A stretch of DNA of 64,000 nt from an uncultured Lachnospiraceae bacterium (GTDB lineage: Bacteria; Bacillota; Clostridia; Lachnospirales; Lachnospiraceae): contig CAJTQG010000007.1 in assembly GCA_910578605.1 (NCBI GenBank), forward strand, positions 31,074 to 95,073, given 5' to 3'. How positions within the stretch are numbered: position 1 is the stretch's first letter; each line of letters begins with the position of its first letter. Positions 53,698 to 63,045 of this stretch are shown here, piece by piece. Made by a program: the position numbers and the translations under genes. Below the pieces are notes generated by a model, which worked only from the letters and a program-made list of their open reading frames with translations, searched no databases and had not been told where the DNA came from.

Positions 53698-53729
53698 AAA
53701 AAAAGATTGCAAAGATTTTCTCTGCAACC
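53698..53729 (-). terminator. Terminator overlapping the c-di-GMP aptamer 2 P1 strand
   Basis: GGTTGCAGAGA pairs with TCTTTGCAATC around AAA, then TTTTTTT. The first strand doubles as the aptamer closing stem, so the design again predicts that c-di-GMP permits read-through. Confidence 0.8.
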
Positions 53730-53802
53730 GAACTATCAATAGGTAATTTATTCCCCCTTAGACTCCCAGCTTTGCGTCCATATGTTTCCATATGTTTGCC
53801 CT
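53724..53802 (-). promoter_or_regulatory. c-di-GMP-I (GEMM-I) riboswitch 2
   Basis: GGGCAAAC, the hairpin CATATG-GAAA-CATATG, GACGCAAAGC, GGGAGTCTAAGG, CCTATTGATAG and GGTTGC occur in order on the minus strand. This closely resembles the canonical aptamer, with a perfect GAAA-capped P2. The core is shared with riboswitch 1. Confidence 0.92.
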
Positions 53803-54028
53803 TATATAAATGTAATACATTACCAGCATGATAGCATTATTGTAAAAAAATGTCAATTGAGATTTTTCAGTAAATACTAAGAAAAGGGTTAAAATTTTTA
53901 ATAATTGGAGGAAAACCTCTCAAAAGAAATTACAACTGTTTATTTGCTGAAAAAACTCAGAAGGGCTTTTTTATATTCATAAAACAACAGGAATAATCGT
54001 GTGCCATATAGTTATCTTTATACTGTTT
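53803..54028. other. Region upstream of riboswitch 2
   Basis: It should hold the promoter of the riboswitch-controlled transcript, but I could not pick out convincing promoter boxes. No gene is visible. Confidence 0.35.
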
Positions 54029-54322
54029 TTATGGACAATTCAACATTCTATCTCGTATATTTTTTGCTATTTCTGCGTTTACCTCCTTTTTGTCATCGCT
54101 GGATAACAATCCAAATCCGTCACCTTTATACCGTAGAAACAGATGCATATGATAATGACCAACGTCATTAAACATACCCCCATTTTGCATAATACTATAA
54201 CCATCCGGCTTATATATTTCCTTTAAAACCGATATGATTTTTTTGGCTACTATCATTAAATGGGCAAGAATCTCATCTGGTATCTCATCGGCATCAAGAT
54301 AATGTTCCTTCGTGACAAACAA
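54029..54322 (-). pseudogene. HIT-family protein lacking its N-terminus
   Basis: The frame encodes about 98 residues of a HIT protein with the histidine triad in GHYHMHLFLRY and the segments KEHYLDADEIPDEI and GYSIMQNGGMFNDV. Homologues I recall have about 35 more N-terminal residues, including a zinc-like CxxC and the first nucleotide-binding strand. Here the frame has no ATG, and a TGA lies shortly upstream at the end of the preceding membrane-protein gene. The N-terminus was probably lost in a deletion. A TTG could still start translation. Confidence 0.6.
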
Positions 54323-54343
54323 AATACTGCTCTGCCATCTGAT

Positions 54344-55039
54344 TCAATACTTCATTAATTCATTTTCAAACATACCAAGACTTTTCTTATATTTTACCGC
54401 CTTTACGACAAAATACAATAATCCTGCATGCATCCCTATCCACAATATGTAATACGCAATATTGCCAAAGGGCATCCAATACAATATTCGCATAATCTTA
54501 GACGTAATCAAACACAATATCACTATCTCAAACCCAAAATATAAGTCTTTCCTTACTTCTATATGATAAAAGCTATCCACCTGTTTCTGAATCCCTACAT
54601 ATAAATTGAACAAAATCCCACCCTGGCAGACTAACCACACAATTAAAAGCCCAACTGACAACTTTATTGTCATCATACCGCTTACATAAAATGGACAAAA
54701 GGCATAAGCTCCATAACTCACTGCGGCCACCCCGCTTATCACCGCAGCAGTCAAAAATCTTTTATGGTATTTTTTCAGCAAAAAACAGCCAGCAATGATA
54801 AACAGATAACCAACTGCACTAATAAAAACATCCCATGTAAGCCCTTCCCCCATTAACTTTTTTAAAAACTCCTTGTAGAAAAAGCCATTGCCGCCCTCTG
54901 CATTTACATGGTTATATCCATAGGAAAAGGGCGTCGTCACCGCAAAATCAGCATAAGCAAGAATAACTCCTGCTATCATCACCCCAAAACCATAATTGTG
55001 CTTTCTTTGTCTCTCTTCTTTTACAGCCTGGCCTGTCAT
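54344..55039 (-). CDS. Integral membrane protein, about six TM segments
   Basis: The 231-residue protein shows hydrophobic segments near residues 18-38, 70-92, 98-120, 125-150, 170-190 and 195-218. No family was recognised. Its ATG overlaps the stop of the upstream membrane gene (ATGA), with GGAGG 9 bases before it, so the two are translationally coupled. Size and topology suggest a distant paralogue pair. Confidence 0.65.
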   Translation of the reverse strand: MTGQAVKEERQRKHNYGFGVMIAGVILAYADFAVTTPFSYGYNHVNAEGGNGFFYKEFLKKLMGEGLTWDVFISAVGYLFIIAGCFLLKKYHKRFLTAAVISGVAAVSYGAYAFCPFYVSGMMTIKLSVGLLIVWLVCQGGILFNLYVGIQKQVDSFYHIEVRKDLYFGFEIVILCLITSKIMRILYWMPFGNIAYYILWIGMHAGLLYFVVKAVKYKKSLGMFENELMKY

Positions 55040-55791
55040 TGCAATGTTCCTCCCACAATATATTCACTTAAATTATACACGCGGAACAGATAATATAAGG
55101 TCACTGCAAATAGAACCATATTGTAAACCAAAACCAGTGTTGGAGCCAGCATGAGCCATGATGCAAATTCCACAATCACCTGCAATATAAACATTAAAAA
55201 CCATGCAATCATCAGCACCCGCCTGTCGCCGCGAAATGCCACATCCTCCAAAACATCACTGACTGCACATGTAAAAAAGTAACCTACCGACACGGTAAGC
55301 CCCACATGGGCTATAAATAAAAGCAGAGCAACTGTACAAAGTCTGACCCCATTCATCACAAACGGTAGAAGCTCTATCACACCACCAAGCACTATAGCGG
55401 CAATACACGTATAGGCAGTCATGTTAAATGCCTTGCTCCTGCTCCTCAATCTTAGGCATCCAATTATAATCAAAAGAAATCCAATAAAATCATTAAAAAT
55501 ATCCACTCTGATTCCAGAATAAGATACATTGGTAATCAAATAAACCTCTGTGTTATTCTCATCCTCTGTAGTTGCCATCACCTTGTCCCACTCAGCACCA
55601 TATAAATGGGCAATCGTGTAACATTGATATGCTCCTATAACATTTGCATCATTTTTATATTCTCTTGGATAGGATATCCCTGTATTTACACTACAGTCCA
55701 GCAGCACTACAAGAAACCCTATCATAATCAAAATAACATTGAACTTCCCGCCCAGCTTGTCCGTTTTCATTTTATTTTTATCCAGCTCCAT
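55036..55791 (-). CDS. Integral membrane protein, about six TM segments
   Basis: The 251-residue protein has a first TM segment (VILIMIGFLVVLLDCSVNTG), a polar external loop of about 60 residues, and five more TM segments. No family was recognised. AAGG lies 8 bases before this ATG; an in-frame GTG three codons upstream is less well placed. It is the first gene of a coupled pair of unknown function. Confidence 0.65.
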   Translation of the reverse strand: MELDKNKMKTDKLGGKFNVILIMIGFLVVLLDCSVNTGISYPREYKNDANVIGAYQCYTIAHLYGAEWDKVMATTEDENNTEVYLITNVSYSGIRVDIFNDFIGFLLIIIGCLRLRSRSKAFNMTAYTCIAAIVLGGVIELLPFVMNGVRLCTVALLLFIAHVGLTVSVGYFFTCAVSDVLEDVAFRGDRRVLMIAWFLMFILQVIVEFASWLMLAPTLVLVYNMVLFAVTLYYLFRVYNLSEYIVGGTLQ

Positions 55792-55992
55792 TCCAAACAC
55801 CTTCCCATTCCTTTGTCCATATTTTTATAATCATGCCCAAAAACAAGCATAATAACACGTTTTCGATGCTTTTAATCTTATCATATCCACATTCTTTTTT
55901 CAATGAACTTTATGTGAACACCAAAAGTCCAATGCTATGTTCTTAACTCATTTCCTGATTTTAATCTGAATAACACAACATTGAGTTGTAGC

Positions 55993-56021
55993 TTGTGAAT
56001 TTTACATTTTTTTAGTATAAT
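55993..56021 (+). promoter_or_regulatory. Promoter of malQ
   Basis: TTGTGA (55993-55998) and TATAAT (56016-56021) are exactly 17 bases apart. Transcription would start near 56028, two bases before the first in-frame ATG, which argues for the internal start at 56063. Confidence 0.65.
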
Positions 56022-56062
56022 GGGATATAATGAATTTTAAGGAAAGGCAAAATAGTAAAATT

Positions 56063-57574
56063 ATGAGCGAAGCAATTAACAACACAAAAACACGTATGAG
56101 CGGCATACTACTTCACCCTACCAGTCTTCCATCCCCTTACGGCATCGGTGATTTAGGACAGACAGCTTATGATTTTGTAGATTTTTTATGTGAAACGAAA
56201 CAAACATTATGGCAGGTATTGCCCTTAGGCCCAACCGGATATGGTGATTCCCCCTATCAGTCCTTCTCCTCCTTTGCGGGGCAGCCTCTGCTTATCAGCC
56301 CAGATATGCTGAAAAGAGATGGTTTGCTGTTGGACGAAGACCTGCGGGACATTCCCCTGTGGCAGGAAGATCAGGTTGACTATGGTTATGTTTTGCACTA
56401 CAAAACAAATCTGTACAAAAAAGCATTTACCAATTTTGAATCTCAAAATAATCCTGAATATTTTCAGACCTTCCAAAATTTTTGCATGGAGAATTCCTCC
56501 TGGTTAGAGGATTATGCTTTATTTATGGCAGTGAAGGATGATCATGGCGGAGCATGTTGGCTGGATTGGGAGCCGGCTATCCGCGAAGGCAACCCTGCAG
56601 CAAAGGCTCTATGGCTTACAAAACTCCATCGTGAGGTCACCTATTATAAATTTATTCAATTTTTATTCTTCCGCCAGTGGGCGGCATTAAAGAAATATGC
56701 CAACGAACATGGCATTTATATTGTGGGTGATATACCTATATTTGTGGCATTAGACAGTGCAGACGCCTGGGCAAACAAAAAATACTTCCAATTAAATTCT
56801 GATGGCTACCCTACTGCGGTATCAGGAGTTCCGCCTGATTACTTTAGTGCTACCGGTCAGTTGTGGGGGAATCCACTGTATGACTGGAACGCTTTAAAAA
56901 CAGATAATTATAAATGGTGGATTGAACGAATCCGAAGGCAGTTAGCTTTGGTAGATTATCTGCGTATTGACCATTTCCGCGGCTTTGAAGCATACTGGTC
57001 TGTGCCCTATGGACAGGAGACAGCGATTAATGGACATTGGGAAAAATGTCCTGGTGCTGATTTCTTCCGTGTGCTTGAGGAGGTTCTCGGTGAAAATCTC
57101 CCCATCTTTGCAGAGGATTTAGGTGTAATCACCCCAGAAGTGGAAGCTTTGAGAGATGATTTTCACCTGCCTGGAATGAAGGTACTGCAATTTGCCTTTG
57201 AGAATTATGACGCACACAATGCATTTCTTCCTCACAACTACAAGGAAAATTGCATTTGCTACACAGGAACCCACGACAATGACACTACCACTGGCTGGTA
57301 CAAGACGGCAAACGACTGGACAAAAACTAATATTCGCCGCTATACAGGCAGCACAGATATGGGAATTTCTTGGGATTTCATTAAGATTGCTATGGCAAGC
57401 ACAGCCAAATACACAATTATTCCTATTCAGGATGTGTTGTGTATTGGCAGTGAGGGACGGATGAATACCCCTGGAAAGCCAAGTGGAAATTGGAGCTGGC
57501 GTTTAAAAAAATCAGACCTGAACCCGTTGTTTGTCAGTGAACTGCGTTCCATCACTGAATTTTATGCAAGATAA
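56063..57574 (+). CDS. malQ: 4-alpha-glucanotransferase (amylomaltase)
   Basis: MalQ transfers maltooligosaccharide segments between alpha-1,4-glucans. The protein (about 503 residues from this start) has the GH77 N-terminus SGILLHPTSLPSPYGIGDLG, GPTGYGDSPYQSFSSFAG, the nucleophile Asp in LRIDHFRGFEAYW, the acid Glu in FAEDLGVI and the third Asp in GTHDNDTT. The start is uncertain: ATGs at 56030, 56063 and 56096 are in frame. plsC follows by 23 bases. Confidence 0.95.
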   Translation: MSEAINNTKTRMSGILLHPTSLPSPYGIGDLGQTAYDFVDFLCETKQTLWQVLPLGPTGYGDSPYQSFSSFAGQPLLISPDMLKRDGLLLDEDLRDIPLWQEDQVDYGYVLHYKTNLYKKAFTNFESQNNPEYFQTFQNFCMENSSWLEDYALFMAVKDDHGGACWLDWEPAIREGNPAAKALWLTKLHREVTYYKFIQFLFFRQWAALKKYANEHGIYIVGDIPIFVALDSADAWANKKYFQLNSDGYPTAVSGVPPDYFSATGQLWGNPLYDWNALKTDNYKWWIERIRRQLALVDYLRIDHFRGFEAYWSVPYGQETAINGHWEKCPGADFFRVLEEVLGENLPIFAEDLGVITPEVEALRDDFHLPGMKVLQFAFENYDAHNAFLPHNYKENCICYTGTHDNDTTTGWYKTANDWTKTNIRRYTGSTDMGISWDFIKIAMASTAKYTIIPIQDVLCIGSEGRMNTPGKPSGNWSWRLKKSDLNPLFVSELRSITEFYAR

Positions 57575-57597
57575 TTTACAGAAAGGAAAAAGAAACA

Positions 57598-58329
57598 ATG
57601 ATTCGTTTTGGGTGTATGCTGCTTGTCATTGGCTTATATTTTATCTTTTTTTGGCCTATGAGCTTATTCCTGCAGTTATATAAAAAAATCAACCGAAAAA
57701 AAGCGGATGATATGAGTCGTCATTTAGTGCAGTGGATTTTCGGGGTGCTGCTTACAGTATCCGACACGAAAATAACCGTAAAGGGCCTAGAAAACCTTTC
57801 CCCCACAGACACGGTCATGTATGTGGGAAACCACTCCAGCTATTTTGACATTATTGTATCTTATATTTACATGCCTACTACTACTGGCTTTGTATCAAAA
57901 AAAGAAATTGGGGACATTCCCTTTTTAAAAACATGGATGGAACTGATTGGATGTCTGTTTATTGACCGCTCCGATGTAAAATCCAGTCTTCAGACAATCA
58001 AGGAGGGGATAGAAAGACTTAAATCAGGTACCTCCATCTTTATTTTTCCTGAGGGAACCCGATCCAAAACAGGACATATGGGGGAATTTAAAGAGGGCAG
58101 TATGAAAATGGCCCAGAAAGCCAAGGTTCCCATTGTACCAGTAGCCTTAAGCGGAACCGCTGCACTTTGGGAAAAGCAATTTCCAAGAGTAAAAAGAGGT
58201 CATGTCATTATTGACTTTGGAAAACCTATCTATATTGACAAACTGACAAAAGAAGAACAAAAACAACTTGGCATTTACACACAAAACAAGCTTCAGGAAA
58301 TGTTAGAGCGCAATGCATCTGAACTATAA
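57598..58329 (+). CDS. plsC: 1-acyl-sn-glycerol-3-phosphate acyltransferase
   Basis: The 243-residue protein has an N-terminal membrane helix and the acyltransferase motifs NHSSYFD (HX4D) near residue 78 and FPEGTRSKTG near 150, then PIVPVALSG. It makes phosphatidic acid from lysophosphatidic acid. AGAAAGGAAAAAG precedes the ATG; it is co-transcribed with malQ and ends at a terminator. Confidence 0.93.
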   Translation: MIRFGCMLLVIGLYFIFFWPMSLFLQLYKKINRKKADDMSRHLVQWIFGVLLTVSDTKITVKGLENLSPTDTVMYVGNHSSYFDIIVSYIYMPTTTGFVSKKEIGDIPFLKTWMELIGCLFIDRSDVKSSLQTIKEGIERLKSGTSIFIFPEGTRSKTGHMGEFKEGSMKMAQKAKVPIVPVALSGTAALWEKQFPRVKRGHVIIDFGKPIYIDKLTKEEQKQLGIYTQNKLQEMLERNASEL

Positions 58330-58349
58330 ACATTTTCTTATACATGAAA

Positions 58350-58403
58350 AATCCCACAAGAATCAAAACATCCAATGCTTGAACTTCTTGTGGGATTCTT
58401 TTT
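58350..58403 (+). terminator. Terminator of malQ-plsC
   Basis: AATCCCACAAGAA pairs with TTCTTGTGGGATT across a 22-base loop and is followed by CTTTTT. Confidence 0.8.
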
Positions 58404-58509
58404 ATAACAAGGGGATAAACAAAATGCCACACAAAAGATAACATCTTTCTTGTCTATCGCAGCCCCATAGAACATGACTCATTATTGTCACTCACATAAA
58501 GAAATATAT

Positions 58510-58722
58510 TTACTGTTCCTCCTCATCATCAAAAAATACAGTAGGTACTCCGCAGGCCATAGGCACCGGACTGGACTCGCAGTCCAAGCAGCCCCTTGTA
58601 TTCACTGTCATCGTCTCCCCTACCTCACCCTCAGTCACATTGATATGCCCAACACCGCCAGCCACAAGACTATCTAAATGTGCGATTAATTCATCTACCT
58701 GTGATGTTTGTTTTTCATCCAT
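58510..58722 (-). CDS. Small conserved-looking Cys-containing protein (70 aa)
   Basis: The product starts MDEKQTSQVDELIAHLDSLV, has a glycine-rich GGVGHINVTEGEVG centre and ends with RGCLDCESSPVPMAC and an acidic DDEEEQ tail. Three Cys (CxxC plus one) sit in the C-terminal part. There is no signal peptide. GGAGG lies 8 bases before this ATG. I do not know its function; it has a precursor-like shape (helical leader, Cys-containing core), but no modifying enzyme is encoded nearby. Confidence 0.65.
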   Translation of the reverse strand: MDEKQTSQVDELIAHLDSLVAGGVGHINVTEGEVGETMTVNTRGCLDCESSPVPMACGVPTVFFDDEEEQ

Positions 58723-58834
58723 AATCCATTCCTCCTTTCCTTTTTTCATAAATCAATTTTCATTGTAGTGCGCTGATGCACACGCAGGTCATAAGGCATC
58801 TTCCCGATTCCATCGGGCCCCTCCTTATGACAAA

Positions 58835-59440
58835 TCATAATTTTCTAAAGTCAGATGCCGGATGCTTACATATAGGACAAATATAATCTGCCGGCAGCTC
58901 ATCCCCCTCGTAGATATATCCGCAAACCTCACAAATATAACCTTTTTTCTGCTCCTCCTTCACCTGTGGAATAGGCTTTATATTTTTCTGGTAATAAGCA
59001 TAAGTAACCGATTCGGTTTTGTCTAAAATCTCTCCGTCCGTCACATCCGCCAAAAACAAAGTGTGACTTCCCAAATCTGTCTGAGATACCACCTTGCAGG
59101 AAAGATATGCATTTACTCCCTCTGTCACATACATCAATCCATTTGCAGAACGCTTATAAGCAATTCCCTTTGATTTATCTGTATCCTTTCCGCTCTGATA
59201 TCCAAAATGCTTATACATATCAAACTTGGAGCTCTCATCTAACACTGACAAATTAAATTCACCCGTTTTTACAATCATATCATGGGTATAATTTTCTTTA
59301 TTTACCGCCATCACAATACGATTCGGTGAAATTGTCACCTGAATAGCTGTGTTGATAATACAGCCGTTGTCCTTCTCTCCATCCTTTGCCGTCAATACAA
59401 ATAAACCATATGATAATTTGTACATTACAAAATTATCCAT
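58835..59440 (-). CDS. Flavin reductase domain fused to rubredoxin (high-molecular-weight rubredoxin)
   Basis: Residues 1-155 are a flavin-reductase-like FMN-binding domain (MYKLSYGLFVLTAKDGEKDN; INTAIQVTISPNRIVMAVNK). Residues 165-201 are a rubredoxin (GYICEVCGYIYEGDELPADY; CPICKHPASDFRKL) with all four Cys. The architecture matches Hrb of Moorella and other anaerobes, an electron carrier to flavodiiron proteins that remove O2 or NO. It fits the rubrerythrin elsewhere in the window. Confidence 0.93.
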   Translation of the reverse strand: MDNFVMYKLSYGLFVLTAKDGEKDNGCIINTAIQVTISPNRIVMAVNKENYTHDMIVKTGEFNLSVLDESSKFDMYKHFGYQSGKDTDKSKGIAYKRSANGLMYVTEGVNAYLSCKVVSQTDLGSHTLFLADVTDGEILDKTESVTYAYYQKNIKPIPQVKEEQKKGYICEVCGYIYEGDELPADYICPICKHPASDFRKL

Positions 59441-59581
59441 CTACTCCATTCCTTTCCGCCGCAATCTGCATTGCTTACAAAGCAATGCCTGCTTATTTAT
59501 TTTACTCTATTATGCCCAAAATGAAAAGAAAAATGTTTATTTCTATCATTATTACAAAAATGAAACGTTTATAAACAGCAT

Positions 59582-60418
59582 TTATATAGTCTTTAAACCC
59601 ATAAATTTCATTGCATTATTGTAAAATACATCCTCTAATTGTGCCTCCTTCAAGCCGCAGGAGAGAACCCTTTGAATCTCAACACTTGGGTGGTGAAACG
59701 GAGAATCAATTCCAAACATTACTCTCTCTCTTCCAACTGTCTCATAAGCATTTTTAATTTGACAACCCATAGGCATTCCCGACACCTCCAGAAATAGATT
59801 GTCATACTTGTATGCCATGTTCAAGCTTCCCTCAATATATACTCCATGCCCATGCCCCATATGAATCATCACAGTAGGTACAAAAGGATGCCTCTCCGCA
59901 AGCAATCCAATCTGCCAAGGAAGTGAAAACGGCGGATGCCCGCAATGTATAAACACTGGTTTATGATACGCCTGAGCAATTTCCATAATGGGGTCCACCA
60001 TGGGGGAATCTGCTGTGTAAGCATCAAACAGCGGCTGCAGCTTTACACCCGCAAAATTTTCATCCCTCAGATAATGCTCTAGCATATCATAGGCTGTCTT
60101 TCCCTCATTGGCATTTACCCAGCACAGAGGAATCACTTTCTCTGGTTCTTTGTTGTATGCCTCCCTTAACTCTTCGTTTAAATGGCATCCTGCTGGACAT
60201 AAAATTGTTTTTTCAATGTGAAATTCCTCCATCTGTTTTATTAGTCTATTCACATCAAAATCAATATTAAAGGGACTTCCAAACTGACCTATATGTGAAT
60301 GGGCATCTATCTTTTTAAATTCAGAAAATTTTTCTTTCATACGAATATGTATTACTTTGGCTATTATATAGACAGAGTAATATCCTCCTTTTTCCTTTAT
60401 AATTTTAGGAGTTTGCAA
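59582..60418 (-). CDS. Amidohydrolase-2 family metal-dependent hydrolase
   Basis: The TIM-barrel hydrolase has the metal HxH motif KIDAHSHIGQF, PVFIHCGHPP, VMIHMGHGHG and MFGIDSPFHHP near the C-terminus. The family hydrolyses or decarboxylates varied small molecules; the substrate is unknown. A TTG at 60418 has GAGGA 8 bases upstream and gives 278 residues. The first ATG (60340) gives 252 residues and lacks a site, so the start is unsettled. Confidence 0.8.
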   Translation of the reverse strand: MQTPKIIKEKGGYYSVYIIAKVIHIRMKEKFSEFKKIDAHSHIGQFGSPFNIDFDVNRLIKQMEEFHIEKTILCPAGCHLNEELREAYNKEPEKVIPLCWVNANEGKTAYDMLEHYLRDENFAGVKLQPLFDAYTADSPMVDPIMEIAQAYHKPVFIHCGHPPFSLPWQIGLLAERHPFVPTVMIHMGHGHGVYIEGSLNMAYKYDNLFLEVSGMPMGCQIKNAYETVGRERVMFGIDSPFHHPSVEIQRVLSCGLKEAQLEDVFYNNAMKFMGLKTI

Positions 60419-61141
60419 ACTTATTTCCTCAACATTGCTATGCTTTCTTTAGTATATATTCAATCTGGCTTATTTAAAATAACCAGTTTTTTAATTTTAA
60501 AGCATGCCACTATATGGATAAGTAAAAACATTGACATTTCACCATCTTAATAATTTACTAATTAGGTAATGCTGGTAATAAGTTAATAATTTAAATGGTT
60601 CATGCAAAACCATCCGTCCTGCATCGTAATCTCTGGTTGCCGCAACATTCTCACCCAATGTCTTTTCCATTTAGTAAAATTTTCCCCTTTTGGGTATTTT
60701 TATGTGATATAGCTCTAAATTCAAAATTTGTAAATAATCAGTTGCAAATCTATCGTATCATATTGGGGGATGTTCATTATCAAAAATACTATTCTCAATA
60801 AATATACTTTTGCATAGAACATATGCATAAATCATCATAGCGAGCAAACGGAAACATCACCTGCCGCAATTTCATTGAATATGGCTTGTCTGCAAAGAGT
60901 GCAAAAATTTGTATGAAAAACAAAATCACTTGAAAGGACAGAAGCAAAAGCTTGAGAAGTCGTTGGAACAATAAGAAATGTGGGGCGCGGCGGTTGATAT
61001 GCCCTTATTTTTGTGTGGTAAATGAAGAATGGAAGTGGTATAATCAAATGAACCATTTAAATTTTCAATCTGGAGATTTGCGTCTGCGTAATGCTTGCCG
61101 CAAACTTGAAATCCATACATGGATTTGAAATAAGGTGAAAA
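60419..61141. other. Gene-poor region with coding-like scraps
   Basis: No complete gene was recognised in 720 bases. Around 60880-60970 a plus frame reads IWLVCKECKNLYEKQNHLKG and QKQKLEKSLEQ before a stop, with an in-frame stop just upstream: possibly the tail of a decayed gene. A TATAAT at 61038-61043 with TGGTAA 17 bases upstream may be the promoter of the two-component system. Confidence 0.4.
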
Positions 61142-62308
61142 ATGTATAAAAAAGAACAATTTATGCAAGCTGCCATTCTGCTTCTTGCCTTAACCTTTTT
61201 GTCTATTTTTTCTGCTTCCTTTCCTTATATATGCATTCTGACAGCCGGAATCCTTTTGATTCTATTTGCTGTAAGGAGCTTATCCCACCAGGAAAGCAAG
61301 CGATTATTTATATGCCAGACAATACTGTCCGCGGCTTTTTCCCTATTATCGGGAAATACTTTTTCTTATCTTATATTTTATGAACTAAGGCTAAAAAAGC
61401 CAATTCCTGTTATAATGCCTACCACTATGTTTTTTGTATCAAATATTATTATATATCCAGATGCACTCCCCTCTATTTTGTGCCGTTCCCTTTTTCTTCT
61501 GTGCATTTCCGGTCTTCTCTATACAGGAGAACATTTTATTGTTCGCTATCTAATCATAAAAAGTCAGATGACTTATGCGATCCGCATAACTGCTTTGAGA
61601 GAGCTTTATGAAAAGAAGCTGAATCAGGAGCTGACAATCAAAAACTACCTGGCAGAAAAAAATGCCAGATTGGAGGAACGGGAAAATATAAGCCGCAATA
61701 TTCATAACAGCGTCGGACATTCTATTACTGCTGCTATTGTTACACTGGATGCTGCTGATTTGCTTTTTGACACTTCCCCTGTACAGGCCCGCGAAAAAAT
61801 AAGGCTTGCAAATGAGAGAATCCGCTCTGGCCTCCAATCCATTCGCCATGCTGTGCGAGTGCTGGACAAGGAAAACTCTTTTGTTTGTATGGAGGATTTA
61901 ATCTGTGAATTGACCACTGCCGCCGAGAGCTTTATGGTAGATACCGACACCGAAGTTTATATACTTACCCCCCATATAAACAGCAAAGCACAACTTCCCT
62001 ACAAATATATGATATTTCTTACGGGAGCCATGCAGGAGCTCTTTACCAATGGCCTTCGCCATGGAAATGCAGATTCCTTTACTGTATATTTAACTGGGGA
62101 CAGCAGACACATTAAAATGCGGGTATCTGACAACGGATTTAGCGATTTCTCCATAACAAACCAACAGGACCGCATTGATAAAGGATTTGGACTAAAAAAG
62201 TTAATCTCTTACGCGAAACATTGCGGCGGCTTTGCTGCATTTAAGAACGAAAATGGATTTCAGGCAGAAATCACTTTGCCGCTTTTTCAGGCGGAAAGGG
62301 AGGAATAA
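61142..62308 (+). CDS. Sensor histidine kinase (NarL/LiaS-type, HisKA_3)
   Basis: The 388-residue protein has about six N-terminal membrane segments (about 10-140) with short loops, a coiled coil, the phospho-acceptor helix ERENISRNIHNSVGHSI near residue 180 (His in IHNSVGH) and a HATPase domain (AMQELFTNGLRHGNADSF; GFGLKKLISYAKHCGG). The sensor is inside the membrane, without an extracellular domain. The response regulator gene follows after 2 bases. The signal is unknown. Confidence 0.92.
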   Translation: MYKKEQFMQAAILLLALTFLSIFSASFPYICILTAGILLILFAVRSLSHQESKRLFICQTILSAAFSLLSGNTFSYLIFYELRLKKPIPVIMPTTMFFVSNIIIYPDALPSILCRSLFLLCISGLLYTGEHFIVRYLIIKSQMTYAIRITALRELYEKKLNQELTIKNYLAEKNARLEERENISRNIHNSVGHSITAAIVTLDAADLLFDTSPVQAREKIRLANERIRSGLQSIRHAVRVLDKENSFVCMEDLICELTTAAESFMVDTDTEVYILTPHINSKAQLPYKYMIFLTGAMQELFTNGLRHGNADSFTVYLTGDSRHIKMRVSDNGFSDFSITNQQDRIDKGFGLKKLISYAKHCGGFAAFKNENGFQAEITLPLFQAEREE

Positions 62309-62310
62309 TA

Positions 62311-63009
62311 TTGAAAACACTACAAATACTTTTAGTTGACGATGAACCTCTATTGTTGGAGAGTTTGGAAATCATTCTGACTCACCATAAAATGAAAATT
62401 ACAGGCACAGCCCAAAATGGCCTGGAAGCATTGTCTATCTTGTCTAAAAAAACATGCGATTTAGCCCTGGTAGATTTGAATATGAAGGGCATGGGAGGAA
62501 TTGAACTGATTGCAACTATGAAATCCCAATACCCCACAGTAAAAATTCTGGTTTTAACTACCTTTTACGATGATAACAATATTACCCAGGCTATATCAAA
62601 CGGCGCCGACGGCTACCTGTTGAAGGACAGCGGCAAAGATGCCATACTGGGGGCCATCTCACAGATTATGGAAGGGCGGAATGTTATTGACAGTAAAGTG
62701 ATGCAGCGCCTGGCTGTCCTAGTCAGCGGCAAATCTCAAAAATCCGTTTGTCATAATGTAGGCCCTGACAACGACAAAAGGCAATCTTATGATATTAAAA
62801 AATGTCCCACTACATATATAGATTTGGTGGACACAATGACAAACCGAGAAAAAGAAATCTGCACACTGCTTGCACAAGGGCTTACCAACAGACAAATTGC
62901 TGACATGCTCTATATTTCTGAGGGAACTGTGAAAAATTATATCTCCTCCATCTACGACAAGACAGGTATACATGATAGAGTAAAGCTTATTGTTGCAATA
63001 AACGGATAA
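62311..63009 (+). CDS. LuxR/NarL-family response regulator
   Basis: The 232-residue protein has a receiver domain (LLVDDEPLLLESLEIIL; phospho-acceptor in LALVDLNMKGMGGIEL; Lys in GYLLKDSG) and a LuxR helix-turn-helix (TNREKEICTLLAQGLTNRQI; ISEGTVKNYISSIYDK). The linker of about 35 residues (SGKSQKSVCHNVGPDNDKRQ..) is longer than usual. Translation probably starts at a TTG with GGAGG 7 bases upstream, giving MKTLQILLVDDEP. It is co-transcribed with the kinase. Confidence 0.92.
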   Translation: MKTLQILLVDDEPLLLESLEIILTHHKMKITGTAQNGLEALSILSKKTCDLALVDLNMKGMGGIELIATMKSQYPTVKILVLTTFYDDNNITQAISNGADGYLLKDSGKDAILGAISQIMEGRNVIDSKVMQRLAVLVSGKSQKSVCHNVGPDNDKRQSYDIKKCPTTYIDLVDTMTNREKEICTLLAQGLTNRQIADMLYISEGTVKNYISSIYDKTGIHDRVKLIVAING

Positions 63010-63045
63010 TCCAACTCCAGACACATAAAACTATTACTGAACAGA

